DNA from: a virus
Strand: one strand, 5' to 3'
DNA length: 22,896 nucleotides
Virus record (IMG/VR): IMGVR_UViG_3300045919_000003
Coordinates: 1-22,896 of that record
The notes beneath the pieces are model-generated. The model saw nothing but the letters and a program-made list of their open reading frames with translations, did not search any database and was not told the DNA's origin. The translations under genes were made by a program, and so were the position numbers. Shown here one piece after another: positions 15,652 to 22,465 of this stretch (positions within the stretch are counted from its first letter, which is position 1; every line of letters starts with the position of its first letter).

Positions 15652-16407
15652 TTAACCTCGAACTTTCTTAAGTTGCTCAACGTATTCTTTTTCGGTCATC
15701 ACGCCTTGGCGGACAAACTTATTCATAACTGAGCGTTCTTCATCTGAGAGAGTGAATTTGCCAGTAGTGGTAACACCACGACCAGAACCACCTTCAACTG
15801 CTCCTGCTTTATCCTGATTAGGATTGCGGAATTTATTTGGAAACTCTTTGCGAACTTCAGCAGCTACTTTTCTAAGTACTTCTGAAGGACTGTTTCCTGC
15901 TCTAGCAAGCTCTTGTCCCAAAGCATCAGCAAATGCTTTCATGGGAGTAGAGGATTTATACCAGTTATTCTGTTCCGTCCATGCAACGAATTCCGGATGT
16001 TCTTGACCTTCGTCTTGAACAGTGGGTGCTTGCTGGAGCGCCTTTTGCTGTTCCCGAACCATGTCAATTCGATCATCCGCAGCAATAACTGCTTCGGCGT
16101 CGCCGTCCTCTAATGCAGCTTTCTTTTGAGCTTTTAGAGTTTCTAGAGCGCGCTTATACTCAACTTCTTGAATCTGTCCGTTGAGCTTTTTCATTTCATT
16201 CAAGGCAGCACGAACGTCTTTCAGTTGCTTGCCTTGGTCTTCAATCTTCTTGAAGAGTTCGCCACGACGCAAGAATTCTCCTGCGTCTACCCACTTATGT
16301 TCATCACCTTGGAACTCTTCCTTTGGAACCCAACCGGAGTCCATAGCTTTTTGTTCTGTAGGGGAAACTTCTGGGGCTTCCAATTCTGGTGTAATTTCGT
16401 CTGCCAT
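15652..16407 (-). CDS. Capsid scaffolding protein
   Basis: A 251-residue, highly charged, helical protein with no cysteines in view. After an acidic disordered start, residues about 45-130 form a coiled coil (KIEDQGKQLKDVRAALNEMK, LETLKAQKKAALEDGDAEA). The basic C-terminus (FTLSDEERSVMNKFVRQGV, then EYVEQLKKVRG) looks like the helix-turn-helix coat-binding end of podoviral scaffolds. Its position between the portal and the major capsid gene is the standard place for scaffolding. AAGGA precedes ATG 16407 and only one base separates it from the co-chaperonin stop. Confidence 0.85.
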   Translation of the reverse strand: MADEITPELEAPEVSPTEQKAMDSGWVPKEEFQGDEHKWVDAGEFLRRGELFKKIEDQGKQLKDVRAALNEMKKLNGQIQEVEYKRALETLKAQKKAALEDGDAEAVIAADDRIDMVREQQKALQQAPTVQDEGQEHPEFVAWTEQNNWYKSSTPMKAFADALGQELARAGNSPSEVLRKVAAEVRKEFPNKFRNPNQDKAGAVEGGSGRGVTTTGKFTLSDEERSVMNKFVRQGVMTEKEYVEQLKKVRG

Positions 16408-16408
16408 T

Positions 16409-16735
16409 TTATTCCTTAGTAAGTATAGCTACAATGTCTTCGTCATTTAACGCGACATATTCTTCTTCATCTGCTGGATCAATAATTGTCTTGCCGCTAA
16501 ACCTAGCGAAAGCAACTACATCTCCAAGGTTAATTGGACAGGGTACGTTAAAGTCTCGATAAGCCGTAGGGCCAATCTTAACAACAGTTCCTTTATCCAC
16601 ACCTGCTTGTGCTCGTTTAGTATCCTCATGTTCTGGGATAACTATACCTAGAGCCTCAGCGCGTTTGTACTCTTTATGAGCCTCACTAAGCTTTTGCTGC
16701 TTAACAAGGATTCGATGAAGTAGGGGTGTAATCAT
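16409..16735 (-). CDS. GroES-like co-chaperonin
   Basis: A 108-residue protein with the GroES fold signature. Residues 1-12 (MITPLLHRILVK) match the first strand. A long mobile loop (about 14-46) carries IVI at 31-33, in place of the GroES I-V-L that docks to GroEL. Then follow GTVVKIGPTAYRDF, GDVVAFARFSGKTI and a final VALNDEDIVAIL, matching the canonical last strand. The loop is longer than in GroES (about 97 aa), as in T4 gp31. Phage co-chaperonins cap host GroEL to help fold the large capsid protein, and this one sits within the head operon. GAGGAA precedes ATG 16735, and the gene overlaps the upstream stop by four bases. Confidence 0.92.
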   Translation of the reverse strand: MITPLLHRILVKQQKLSEAHKEYKRAEALGIVIPEHEDTKRAQAGVDKGTVVKIGPTAYRDFNVPCPINLGDVVAFARFSGKTIIDPADEEEYVALNDEDIVAILTKE

Positions 16736-16938
16736 ACTTGTGTTTCCTCAAACCAATCTACATCCGTAATATCACGTAAAGCTGTTATTGCCCCTCGTTT
16801 GACAGCGTCCCATTTAGGATCATCTGCTGCACTCTGGGCTAACTCCTCTTTCAGTAGCTCAATGCGATTGGCAATGGCTAGAAAGTAGGCTTTCGTGATT
16901 GGTTGTGATTGCCAATCTTTAAAATCCTGACGATTCAT
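16732..16938 (-). CDS. Small acidic phage protein (68 aa)
   Basis: A 68-residue helical, acidic protein: MNRQDFKDWQSQPITKAYFL, a helix with Glu and Ala, then RGAITALRDITDVDWFEE. Small proteins with this layout (a W-x-x-x-P-x-T segment, then a charged helix) occur between portal and scaffold genes of podoviruses, without known function. AAGGGA precedes ATG 16938. It overlaps the co-chaperonin start by four bases (ATGA), so it is translationally coupled to it. It could be a minor assembly factor. Confidence 0.78.
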   Translation of the reverse strand: MNRQDFKDWQSQPITKAYFLAIANRIELLKEELAQSAADDPKWDAVKRGAITALRDITDVDWFEETQV

Positions 16939-16943
16939 TTACT

Positions 16944-19139
16944 TTATTTCCCTTTGGAAGGTGGCTTTTGTTTGGCAGCCTGTTGCCGTTGGACTTGGCC
17001 CATCTGTTCAGTTTGTCGTACCTTTTGCACATGATCTATGTGCTTATGTACTACTTGCTGCCTATGGTCCACATGATTCTGCATCATTGCTTGATTAGCT
17101 GCCAATTGATCCTGTGCGGTTTTCATATTGGCTGAGTGAATTTGAATTGCTTCCTCAAGTTTAGCCAACATTGCTTTAGATTGCAAATCATGTTGTGCTT
17201 GCTGAGCAGCCATAGCTTGTTTAAACTGTGTGTTCTGCTGTTCCATTTGCATCTTCTGAGCAGCTTCTTGCTGCTTGATCTGAGACACTTGTTGGATAGC
17301 TTGAACCTTAGCTTGACTCTCCTGAAGTTTAGGATCAGGACGTTGAGGCAATTGACCAGTTTGTGCTACTTGAGGATTCAGTAGGTCTTGGATGTTTGGT
17401 TGCTCTTGAGCTTCCAACATACGCAAGGCTACCTTAACAGGATCAAGAACTCCCATGGGAAGCATCTCTTGAAGACCCTGTGCTTTGATTAGTTTCTCTG
17501 TCTGGGAGATTGCTGAAGGATCAGCACCCGGACAAATCTTGTATTGTTTCTGAGCAAAGTCAGCAGGACCAATGGTAACGTTAATTACCTCTTGGTAGGT
17601 ATTGGGGTTTAGATACGCTGCATTCAACTCAAAGAGCTTCTGGAATTCTTCGTGCAATGAACGGTAGATTCGTTTATATACAGCGGTGAAAACCTTCATC
17701 CCTTGGTCAATGGTAGCCATTGTCGTAGTGGCTGGTGTGTTTTGACCGGGCATCTTACCAACAAAGATTTCCGCCACACTCGCAAGTTCTTTTCCTGAGG
17801 TAATCATTGACCCCATGAGTTGGAAGAGTACAGCAGAAGGTTCCTTGCTAGGCAACGGAACAATTTGTTGTTTTAGATCACTACCTGTAGAGTTTACTGC
17901 TTTCCATTCTCCGGGCATGAATTTGGTTTCTCCCAAGCGGACCTTAAGGCCTTTGCCCAGAAATCCGGACTGGAGATTGTTGAGTGTCCCTGAGTCAATA
18001 AGTTGGTTGATGAGCGAATTAACTGCTTCGTTAATTGGTCCAAGCAAGACGCCGAATCCCAAGTCGTAGAAACTTCCATCGGGATTAGGGATGAATCCGA
18101 ATTTGGTGAAATATTCAATTGGTTCAATCTTAATGACCTTCTTACCCTCATCATCATGGGTAATAGTATTCTCATCAAACCTTGCGGCAATGCGAAGTAC
18201 CTTACCAGATTCTAGGTGGAAGGTTACAATGTAGGGTTCTGGATAATCGTCGTCATCCAAGTCAATGTAAGTGTGTTGCTCAATCAGAGTGTATGGAGTA
18301 GTCTTATCATTGGGAGGTAGTGCCCTATCATCCGTTTTAAGGGGAGTAGGAACAGAACCCAAATCAACATCCAAGAAAACACCAGCTAGTTGCCGTTCCT
18401 TCAGGATACGAGGACTCATTTCAATCACTTGAGAGACACGCTCAGCTTCCTTAAGACTCTTAGCCCAGTAGTTGACTACTAGGTTCTTAGGCAGGATAAC
18501 ATCAGACTTAACTTGCTTGGTAATAGAATCCCAATAGGTCTTCTTAAAGATTGTACCAACCACAGGAAGCATGATAAGGAGTTTATCCATGCCTTCTTCC
18601 CAACCAGTCATCTCATGCATCAACTGGTACGACATGTACATAGACACTCGATCAGCTTGAGCATACTTGGACCCATCGGGGTCTTTACCAATCACTGTAG
18701 ACTTGACTACTTTGCCATCACTAGGGATAAGGCTAGGGTAGGACCGAGCAGCAAACTGCATAGCAGCAGTAGTGAGCAAAGGGTATTTAACATTAGATGC
18801 TTTGGGCCACGGGTAGGTCTTTTCCTCTTTATGTTGAGTGGCTAGTTTAGTCCACTCCTCCATTGCTTTCTCCCACTCCATCCGAGATTCTACATCTTGC
18901 AGATAACCTTCAAGGGCTTCTGATCCAATTGTGTGGAGTTTCTCGTCTTCCAATCCATCAGCGATGTTTTTAGATTCTATGATGCCACGAAGTGCATCAG
19001 TAGGCTGTTGTTGAGTCGGAGGTTGTAGTGCTTGGGTTCCCATTTGATTGGGAAGGGCTTGCGGTTCACTCGGTAACTGGCTAATATCCTGTTGTTGCTG
19101 ACTGCCCGCTTGCTGCCCCATCATTCCGGGATTCTGCAT
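16944..19139 (-). CDS. Portal protein
   Basis: A 731-residue portal, close in length to the P22 gp1 portal (725 aa). The N-terminus is Gln/Pro-rich (1-50). A recognisable portal-family stretch YPWPKASNVKYPLL lies at 109-122, followed by AMQFAARSYPSL. The middle holds IFKKTYWDSITKQVKSDVI, where the wing begins, and SLINQLIDSGTL, with FLGKGLKVR nearby. The C-terminal ~140 residues are Gln/Ala/Met-rich, predicted helical, like the barrel at the top of podoviral portals. They contain five histidines between 689 and 703. AAAAGGAAA is well placed before ATG 19139. The gene's first 59 bases overlap the preceding HNH frame. The portal joins the head to the adaptor and forms the DNA entry ring for the terminase. 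Confidence 0.9.
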   Translation of the reverse strand: MQNPGMMGQQAGSQQQQDISQLPSEPQALPNQMGTQALQPPTQQQPTDALRGIIESKNIADGLEDEKLHTIGSEALEGYLQDVESRMEWEKAMEEWTKLATQHKEEKTYPWPKASNVKYPLLTTAAMQFAARSYPSLIPSDGKVVKSTVIGKDPDGSKYAQADRVSMYMSYQLMHEMTGWEEGMDKLLIMLPVVGTIFKKTYWDSITKQVKSDVILPKNLVVNYWAKSLKEAERVSQVIEMSPRILKERQLAGVFLDVDLGSVPTPLKTDDRALPPNDKTTPYTLIEQHTYIDLDDDDYPEPYIVTFHLESGKVLRIAARFDENTITHDDEGKKVIKIEPIEYFTKFGFIPNPDGSFYDLGFGVLLGPINEAVNSLINQLIDSGTLNNLQSGFLGKGLKVRLGETKFMPGEWKAVNSTGSDLKQQIVPLPSKEPSAVLFQLMGSMITSGKELASVAEIFVGKMPGQNTPATTTMATIDQGMKVFTAVYKRIYRSLHEEFQKLFELNAAYLNPNTYQEVINVTIGPADFAQKQYKICPGADPSAISQTEKLIKAQGLQEMLPMGVLDPVKVALRMLEAQEQPNIQDLLNPQVAQTGQLPQRPDPKLQESQAKVQAIQQVSQIKQQEAAQKMQMEQQNTQFKQAMAAQQAQHDLQSKAMLAKLEEAIQIHSANMKTAQDQLAANQAMMQNHVDHRQQVVHKHIDHVQKVRQTEQMGQVQRQQAAKQKPPSKGK

Positions 19140-19632
19140 AGTATGAATTTCCTTTTCGTAAATTGTCTATTGCAAGTAAATATTGCAAATTTGGAATTGT
19201 ATGCAATCCACAAACATTAGGGTTATTTAAGGGTATAATGTGATCCACATGGTAACCAATAGGACAATTTTTATAGAAAAGTTTTAATTCGTCTAAGTTT
19301 TCCCAGCAAGGGAGAGCTTGTTTTATTCCTTTTCTACGATAAGAAGAATGAAACCGCAAAACATCTTTATTTAAATCACGCCATTTTTTACAATATTCTG
19401 CATGAAGTTCTGGATTTTTTTTCCAAGAAAAATCTTTTGTAATTTTAGTAGTTCTATTATAGTAATCTACTTTTTTCTTATTACTGCATATTTTACACAT
19501 TCTAGCAATACCGTTTGGGCATTTTTTAGCTTTAATAAAACCAGAATATGGAGTTAATATACCACAATAACGACACTCAATATCCTGTTGTTGTAGATTG
19601 CCCTGAGTTGCTTGAACTAGAGAGTTGTTCAT
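19081..19632 (-). CDS. HNH homing-type endonuclease inserted at the terminase/portal junction
   Basis: A 183-residue protein. Two C-x-x-C pairs (C20/C23 and C46/C49) suggest a zinc finger. They are followed by a basic linker and the HNH core YHVDHIIPL (H128, D130, H131) with CGLHTIPNLQYLL (H144, N148) and N157/N162. This is the pattern of free-standing phage HNH nucleases. Its DNA is clearly more AT-rich than the flanking genes. It overlaps the terminase end by 56 bases and the portal start by 59 bases. Residues 7-18 (QATQGNLQQQDI) resemble portal residues 8-19, and its last residues (SGQSATTGY) resemble the terminase end (SGQSTTTGY). This supports an inserted mobile gene that rebuilt both junctions. 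ATG 19632 has no clear Shine-Dalgarno. Confidence 0.9.
   Translation of the reverse strand: MNNSLVQATQGNLQQQDIECRYCGILTPYSGFIKAKKCPNGIARMCKICSNKKKVDYYNRTTKITKDFSWKKNPELHAEYCKKWRDLNKDVLRFHSSYRRKGIKQALPCWENLDELKLFYKNCPIGYHVDHIIPLNNPNVCGLHTIPNLQYLLAIDNLRKGNSYYAESRNDGAASGQSATTGY
19083..19097. repeat. Direct repeat, portal-side copy
   Basis: AATATCCTGTTGTTG is found here and exactly again at 19579-19593, 496 bases away. The similarity extends on the right to about 25 bases with three mismatches. The two copies bracket the HNH gene. Confidence 0.8.
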
Positions 19633-21091
19633 TTAAGTACTCATCTTCCTCTATTTCTTCTTTAGTCGGAGCCTCAATGAGTTTGTCTAGCATTAGACCC
19701 AGATAAGCAAATGCATCTACTTGGTCATCATGCTTACCACGAGGAAAGGTTAAACATTCATTCTCAAAGGTGGGATACCAATCCGCTTCCTTGTTAAACT
19801 TCACACTATGGGCGCGCATACGGGCCTGAATGGAACGAGAACGTGTAATTTTGTCCTTACCCCCATGCTTTAACGGCACAAGACTAAGGTAATTGTTGTT
19901 TTTAATCATCTCTTCCCGTAGGAAGGGTCCAATTGACTTGGAAACCTGCATATCTTCGATACCAACAGCCTCTGGATCATAGACTTGGTTCATAAAAAGC
20001 AAGTTATCTACGATTTGACGTCCATCTAGACGCTCTCGGATAACATCCTTGATGTGAATAATCTTGTTTTCATCAACTCCAGCAAGAATGAAGACAGAGT
20101 AATCTGCCTTTTCTGATTCTGAGATGGCTAAGTCGGCTGTGATGTAGTGATGCATCTTGTGGCTACGGTCTTCTTCAGTAGTAGCCAAGAAATCACTCTT
20201 CTTAAAGAAGGTAACTGACTCATCAAGAGGTACATTCAAGTACTCTTGCGAGTAAATATCTGTTGTTCCATCCCTGACAGCCTCTTCATACATCATCTTA
20301 AACTCAGCAGCACTCTTCTTGGAAGGCCAAAGAAGGTCTGAGAAGTCCTCGTTATGAGCACGATATTTAACTGCTTTCCACATCGACTTGCGTGTGGTGA
20401 ATGTCTTTAGTCCAACTCGTTGTGTTTGCTTGTCCGAGTCATTTGGCATGAAGGATTCCAGCAAGGAGTCATTGTGCAGGATGGTTCCTACGATACGGAT
20501 GATTCCGTTATCAGATCGGCAGGGCAGCAAGGCTCCCTTGAACCATCTACGCATCTTATCTCGACGTTCCTTATTCATCACAAGTTCATCGTTCTCCATG
20601 TCGTCGCACATAATGATGTCAGGACGCGACCCGTTCCAGATTAATCCACGGAGCTTCTGTTCTGCTCCCTTGGCAATGATCCGAAACTTATGTCCGTCCT
20701 CACATTCAACTATAATGTCAGTTTCTGAATCTTTCACAAACTTGACTAAACCATTCTCGCTCCGCTTGATGCGGAACAAATCAATCAACTCATCATTATC
20801 TTGGAGTTCTTGTTTAAACGTACCTAGGAACAAGGACGCTTGGGACTCAGTGTCCGAAACAAGAAGCATGAACTTACGTTCACGAAACAGCAGGGTGGAT
20901 AGCCCATAGCCTAGGGTAACAGCCGTTGACTTAGCGTGCCCTCGTGGGGCAGCTATAGCCACAAACTTATGATCGCTTGTGCAAAGCTCCCAACACTCTT
21001 TGTGAAAGGGTGGGGTAGCACTACGTCCATCGAATCGGTTACCGAGGACAGAGCCGACTAATCCGGCTATAACATCTGCTGTGAGAGTCAA
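19577..21091 (-). CDS. terL: Terminase large subunit (packaging ATPase/nuclease)
   Basis: A 504-residue DNA-packaging motor. The ATPase half has Walker A (APRGHAKST, 48-56), Walker B (DIIMCDDMEND, 158-168; acidic pair D163/D164) and a coupling motif VGTILH (201-206). The nuclease half has an RNase H-like set: TADLAIS (D320), GIEDM (E379) and HDDQVDAF (D455, D456, D459). It cuts concatemers and drives DNA through the portal. The start is TTG 21091, with AGAAGGA about eight bases upstream. No ATG lies close enough to compete. The C-terminus ends NSGQSTTTGY and overlaps the next gene by 56 bases. A 4-base overlap with a reading frame ending at 21088 is noted separately. Confidence 0.95.
   Translation of the reverse strand: MTLTADVIAGLVGSVLGNRFDGRSATPPFHKECWELCTSDHKFVAIAAPRGHAKSTAVTLGYGLSTLLFRERKFMLLVSDTESQASLFLGTFKQELQDNDELIDLFRIKRSENGLVKFVKDSETDIIVECEDGHKFRIIAKGAEQKLRGLIWNGSRPDIIMCDDMENDELVMNKERRDKMRRWFKGALLPCRSDNGIIRIVGTILHNDSLLESFMPNDSDKQTQRVGLKTFTTRKSMWKAVKYRAHNEDFSDLLWPSKKSAAEFKMMYEEAVRDGTTDIYSQEYLNVPLDESVTFFKKSDFLATTEEDRSHKMHHYITADLAISESEKADYSVFILAGVDENKIIHIKDVIRERLDGRQIVDNLLFMNQVYDPEAVGIEDMQVSKSIGPFLREEMIKNNNYLSLVPLKHGGKDKITRSRSIQARMRAHSVKFNKEADWYPTFENECLTFPRGKHDDQVDAFAYLGLMLDKLIEAPTKEEIEEDEYLNEQLSSSSNSGQSTTTGY
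19579..19593. repeat. Direct repeat, terminase-side copy
   Basis: This is the second copy of AATATCCTGTTGTTG. It encodes the last residues and first stop base of the large terminase in one frame and QQQDI of the HNH N-terminus in another. The portal-side copy does the same for the HNH end and the portal start. Confidence 0.8.
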
Positions 21092-21375
21092 TCTGTATTC
21101 CTTCTGCCTTTGTTAGGCGTGTCCGTCGTTACGCTTAAGAGAGCCATCTGAATTTCTTGAAAAACTTCGGTTCTGATGTTCGGAAACAACTCGCGTATTA
21201 GACAACTTATTTGCTCCACCTTTTGAAAGTGGTTTGATGTGGTCAAGGTCTTTGCCATCGCCCTTGTGCGTGATGCCTGCTTTATTAGCTTGTCTGCGTA
21301 AAGTAGTCCGTTCACTTCGGGCGTGTATAGCTGCGGGTTTTCCTGCGTAGAGTTTGTATTCTTTTTTGTAGTCAC
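21088..21375 (-). CDS. Possible overprinted reading frame over the small HNH gene (uncertain)
   Basis: A second open frame of 95 codons, GTG start at 21375, covers 263 bases of the small HNH gene in another frame. It ends with TGA overlapping the terminase TTG start by four bases. The product is a mixed helical sequence (YADKLIKQASRTRAMAK, SCLIRELFPNIRTEVFQEIQ) with no recognised domain. No Shine-Dalgarno precedes its GTG. The neat 4-base overlap with the terminase would suit coupled translation, but the HNH frame is the one with recognisable motifs. This is probably spurious. Confidence 0.25.
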   Translation of the reverse strand: MTTKKNTNSTQENPQLYTPEVNGLLYADKLIKQASRTRAMAKTLTTSNHFQKVEQISCLIRELFPNIRTEVFQEIQMALLSVTTDTPNKGRRNTD

Positions 21376-21400
21376 GATGGCCGTTGGTCATGTATGGCAT
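21113..21400 (-). CDS. Small HNH-motif protein, packaging-associated type
   Basis: A 95-residue basic protein. A helix of ARSERTTLRRQANKAG is followed by HKGDGKDLDHIKPLSKGG (D53, H54), then N68 in SNTRVV and N77 in EHQNRSF. This is the compact HNH form (D-H ... N ... N) that many phages carry next to the terminase. In some phages (HK97 gp74) the HNH protein works with the terminase in DNA cutting. That role is an analogy, not something shown here. I chose ATG 21400; ATG 21391 is an alternative. The gene ends 21 bases before the terminase start, leaving room for its ribosome binding site. Confidence 0.85.
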   Translation of the reverse strand: MPYMTNGHRDYKKEYKLYAGKPAAIHARSERTTLRRQANKAGITHKGDGKDLDHIKPLSKGGANKLSNTRVVSEHQNRSFSRNSDGSLKRNDGHA

Positions 21401-21478
21401 AAAATTCTCGGTTACGACAATCCGAGTCCTTGTTTAATTTGTTACCCAACTGGATTCACAGGTTCCAGTCACCCCAGC

Positions 21479-22054
21479 TTAACCCACATTTGTTTGGGTA
21501 GGACGATTTTCTTCTACATCCTCTACATCCACTGTTCGGGATGCATTTGTATTTTGTTCAATCTTCTTCGTAGCCATGTCAGCGAACTTCTCAGCCAACT
21601 TGAGCAGCTTATCCTCGACATGTTCCTCTGTCTGTTCAGGACGTTCAGAGCGTTCAATCTGTTCATGCTTGTCAGCCATATCAATGGCAACCTTGTGGGC
21701 ATCTTTCATGTTAACTGGTTTGCGTACCACTACACCAGTTTTCTGGTCATACTGGAAGTCACCGTTTGTCAATCGGTCCTCTACCACCGCTAACGCACCA
21801 TCAACAAGCTTCCGAATACGGGCAGATAGCTGAACCTTCTCAGAGGCTTTAATCTCAGCTACAGCATCCTTCCACCATGGTTGTGCTTTCCAAACACGCA
21901 AGGTGATTTCGGGGATATTAAGGATTCGTCCAGTCAATGCTAGGTTACCCAACAGCAGATAGCTGTTCACAGCTTCCATCCGTTGTTTCTCAGACCAACG
22001 CAAGTTAGTCTCTGCCAAGGTAGATCGATCTTTCGATACAGGTTTGTAAGCCAC
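21479..22054 (-). CDS. Terminase small subunit-like DNA-binding protein
   Basis: A 191-residue protein placed before the large terminase. Residues about 20-55 (EKQRMEAVNSYLLLGNLALT, then EITLRVWKAQPWWKDAV) look like the helix-turn-helix of small terminase subunits. A charged helical middle follows (VQLSARIRKLVDGALAVVEDRL, oligomerisation-like), then an acidic disordered tail. The small subunit recognises the packaging start site and feeds DNA to the large subunit. The start codon is GTG 22054, directly abutting the upstream stop, with GAGGA seven bases before it. The small HNH gene lies between it and the large terminase. The assignment rests on the helix-turn-helix and position, and no exact family is claimed. 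Confidence 0.78.
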   Translation of the reverse strand: MAYKPVSKDRSTLAETNLRWSEKQRMEAVNSYLLLGNLALTGRILNIPEITLRVWKAQPWWKDAVAEIKASEKVQLSARIRKLVDGALAVVEDRLTNGDFQYDQKTGVVVRKPVNMKDAHKVAIDMADKHEQIERSERPEQTEEHVEDKLLKLAEKFADMATKKIEQNTNASRTVDVEDVEENRPTQTNVG

Positions 22055-22285
22055 TTATGCGTCCTCACCACATGCTACAGCAGCACGATATTGTCCACCT
22101 TCAGGTGTCGTGAATTGGAAAGGAATTACACCTTTAGCACCGGGTTGACAAACCCATTTCATCTCAGCACCATCTTCAAACTTACCACTGAAGACTTTAG
22201 GATTGGCTCCAAATGCCTTGGAGCTAACGAAGATAGCGACAAGGATTAACAGGAAGGTTAACAAGTAAGCTTTAATGTTTGACAA
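22055..22285 (-). CDS. Small exported protein with two cysteines, first gene of the late operon
   Basis: A 76-residue protein starting at TTG 22285, with AAGGAAA about seven bases upstream. A basic N-terminus (K5) is followed by a hydrophobic core (YLLTFLLILVAIFV, about 7-20) and a likely signal-peptidase site after AFGA (residue 27). The mature part would be about 49 residues with two cysteines (C46 and C72) able to form a disulfide, and short beta segments (GAEMKWVC, GGQYRAAVAC). No family is recognised. Being the first gene after the leftward promoter and before the terminase is unusual for an exported protein. A superinfection-exclusion or envelope role is a guess. Confidence 0.72.
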   Translation of the reverse strand: MSNIKAYLLTFLLILVAIFVSSKAFGANPKVFSGKFEDGAEMKWVCQPGAKGVIPFQFTTPEGGQYRAAVACGEDA

Positions 22286-22306
22286 GATGTTTCCTTAAAC
22301 AAGATT

Positions 22307-22365
22307 ATTTTAGTCTGCTAAAATCAATTTTAATTGATGCTTATTACGCCAGCCCTAAGCTGGCG
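22307..22365 (-). promoter_or_regulatory. Leader RNA with three hairpins before the first gene
   Basis: The ~86-base leader predicted from the leftward promoter contains three perfect inverted repeats. CGCCAGC (22347-22353) and GCTGGCG (22359-22365) enclose a 5-base loop close to the predicted 5' end. ATCAATT (22323-22329) and AATTGAT (22332-22338) enclose a 2-base loop. ATTTTAG (22307-22313) and CTAAAAT (22318-22324) enclose a 4-base loop. The last two share two bases, so they compete. None has a strong T-run, so they may stabilise or regulate the message rather than terminate it. Confidence 0.55.
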
Positions 22366-22377
22366 ACATATAACTAT

Positions 22378-22406
22378 ATTATACCATATCTGAATACAAA
22401 AGTCAA
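22378..22406 (-). promoter_or_regulatory. Sigma70-type promoter for the leftward structural operon
   Basis: On the minus strand, TTGACT (-35, 22406-22401) is followed by a 17-base spacer and a perfect TATAAT (-10, 22383-22378). A TG pair one base before the -10 makes it an extended -10. The start of transcription would be near 22371, about 86 bases before the first gene. Both boxes and the spacing are close to ideal for host RNA polymerase. Confidence 0.82.
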
Positions 22407-22407
22407 G

Positions 22408-22425
22408 TGTTTTCTTATGAAAACA
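22408..22425. promoter_or_regulatory. Inverted repeat between the divergent promoters
   Basis: TGTTTTC (22408-22414) and GAAAACA (22419-22425) are perfect inverted repeats around four bases, just outside the leftward -35. This could be an operator for a dimeric regulator. No binding protein is identified. Confidence 0.4.
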
Positions 22426-22465
22426 AGATATATTTACAAGATTGTTAAATAAATGCTTTGAGTAC

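Noticed and set aside
21407-21469. Small stems (CTCGG/CCGAG and ACTGGA/TCCAGT) in the 78-base gap before the small HNH gene.
   Set aside because: The stems are short with long loops and no T-run, so a terminator or operator call is not supported.
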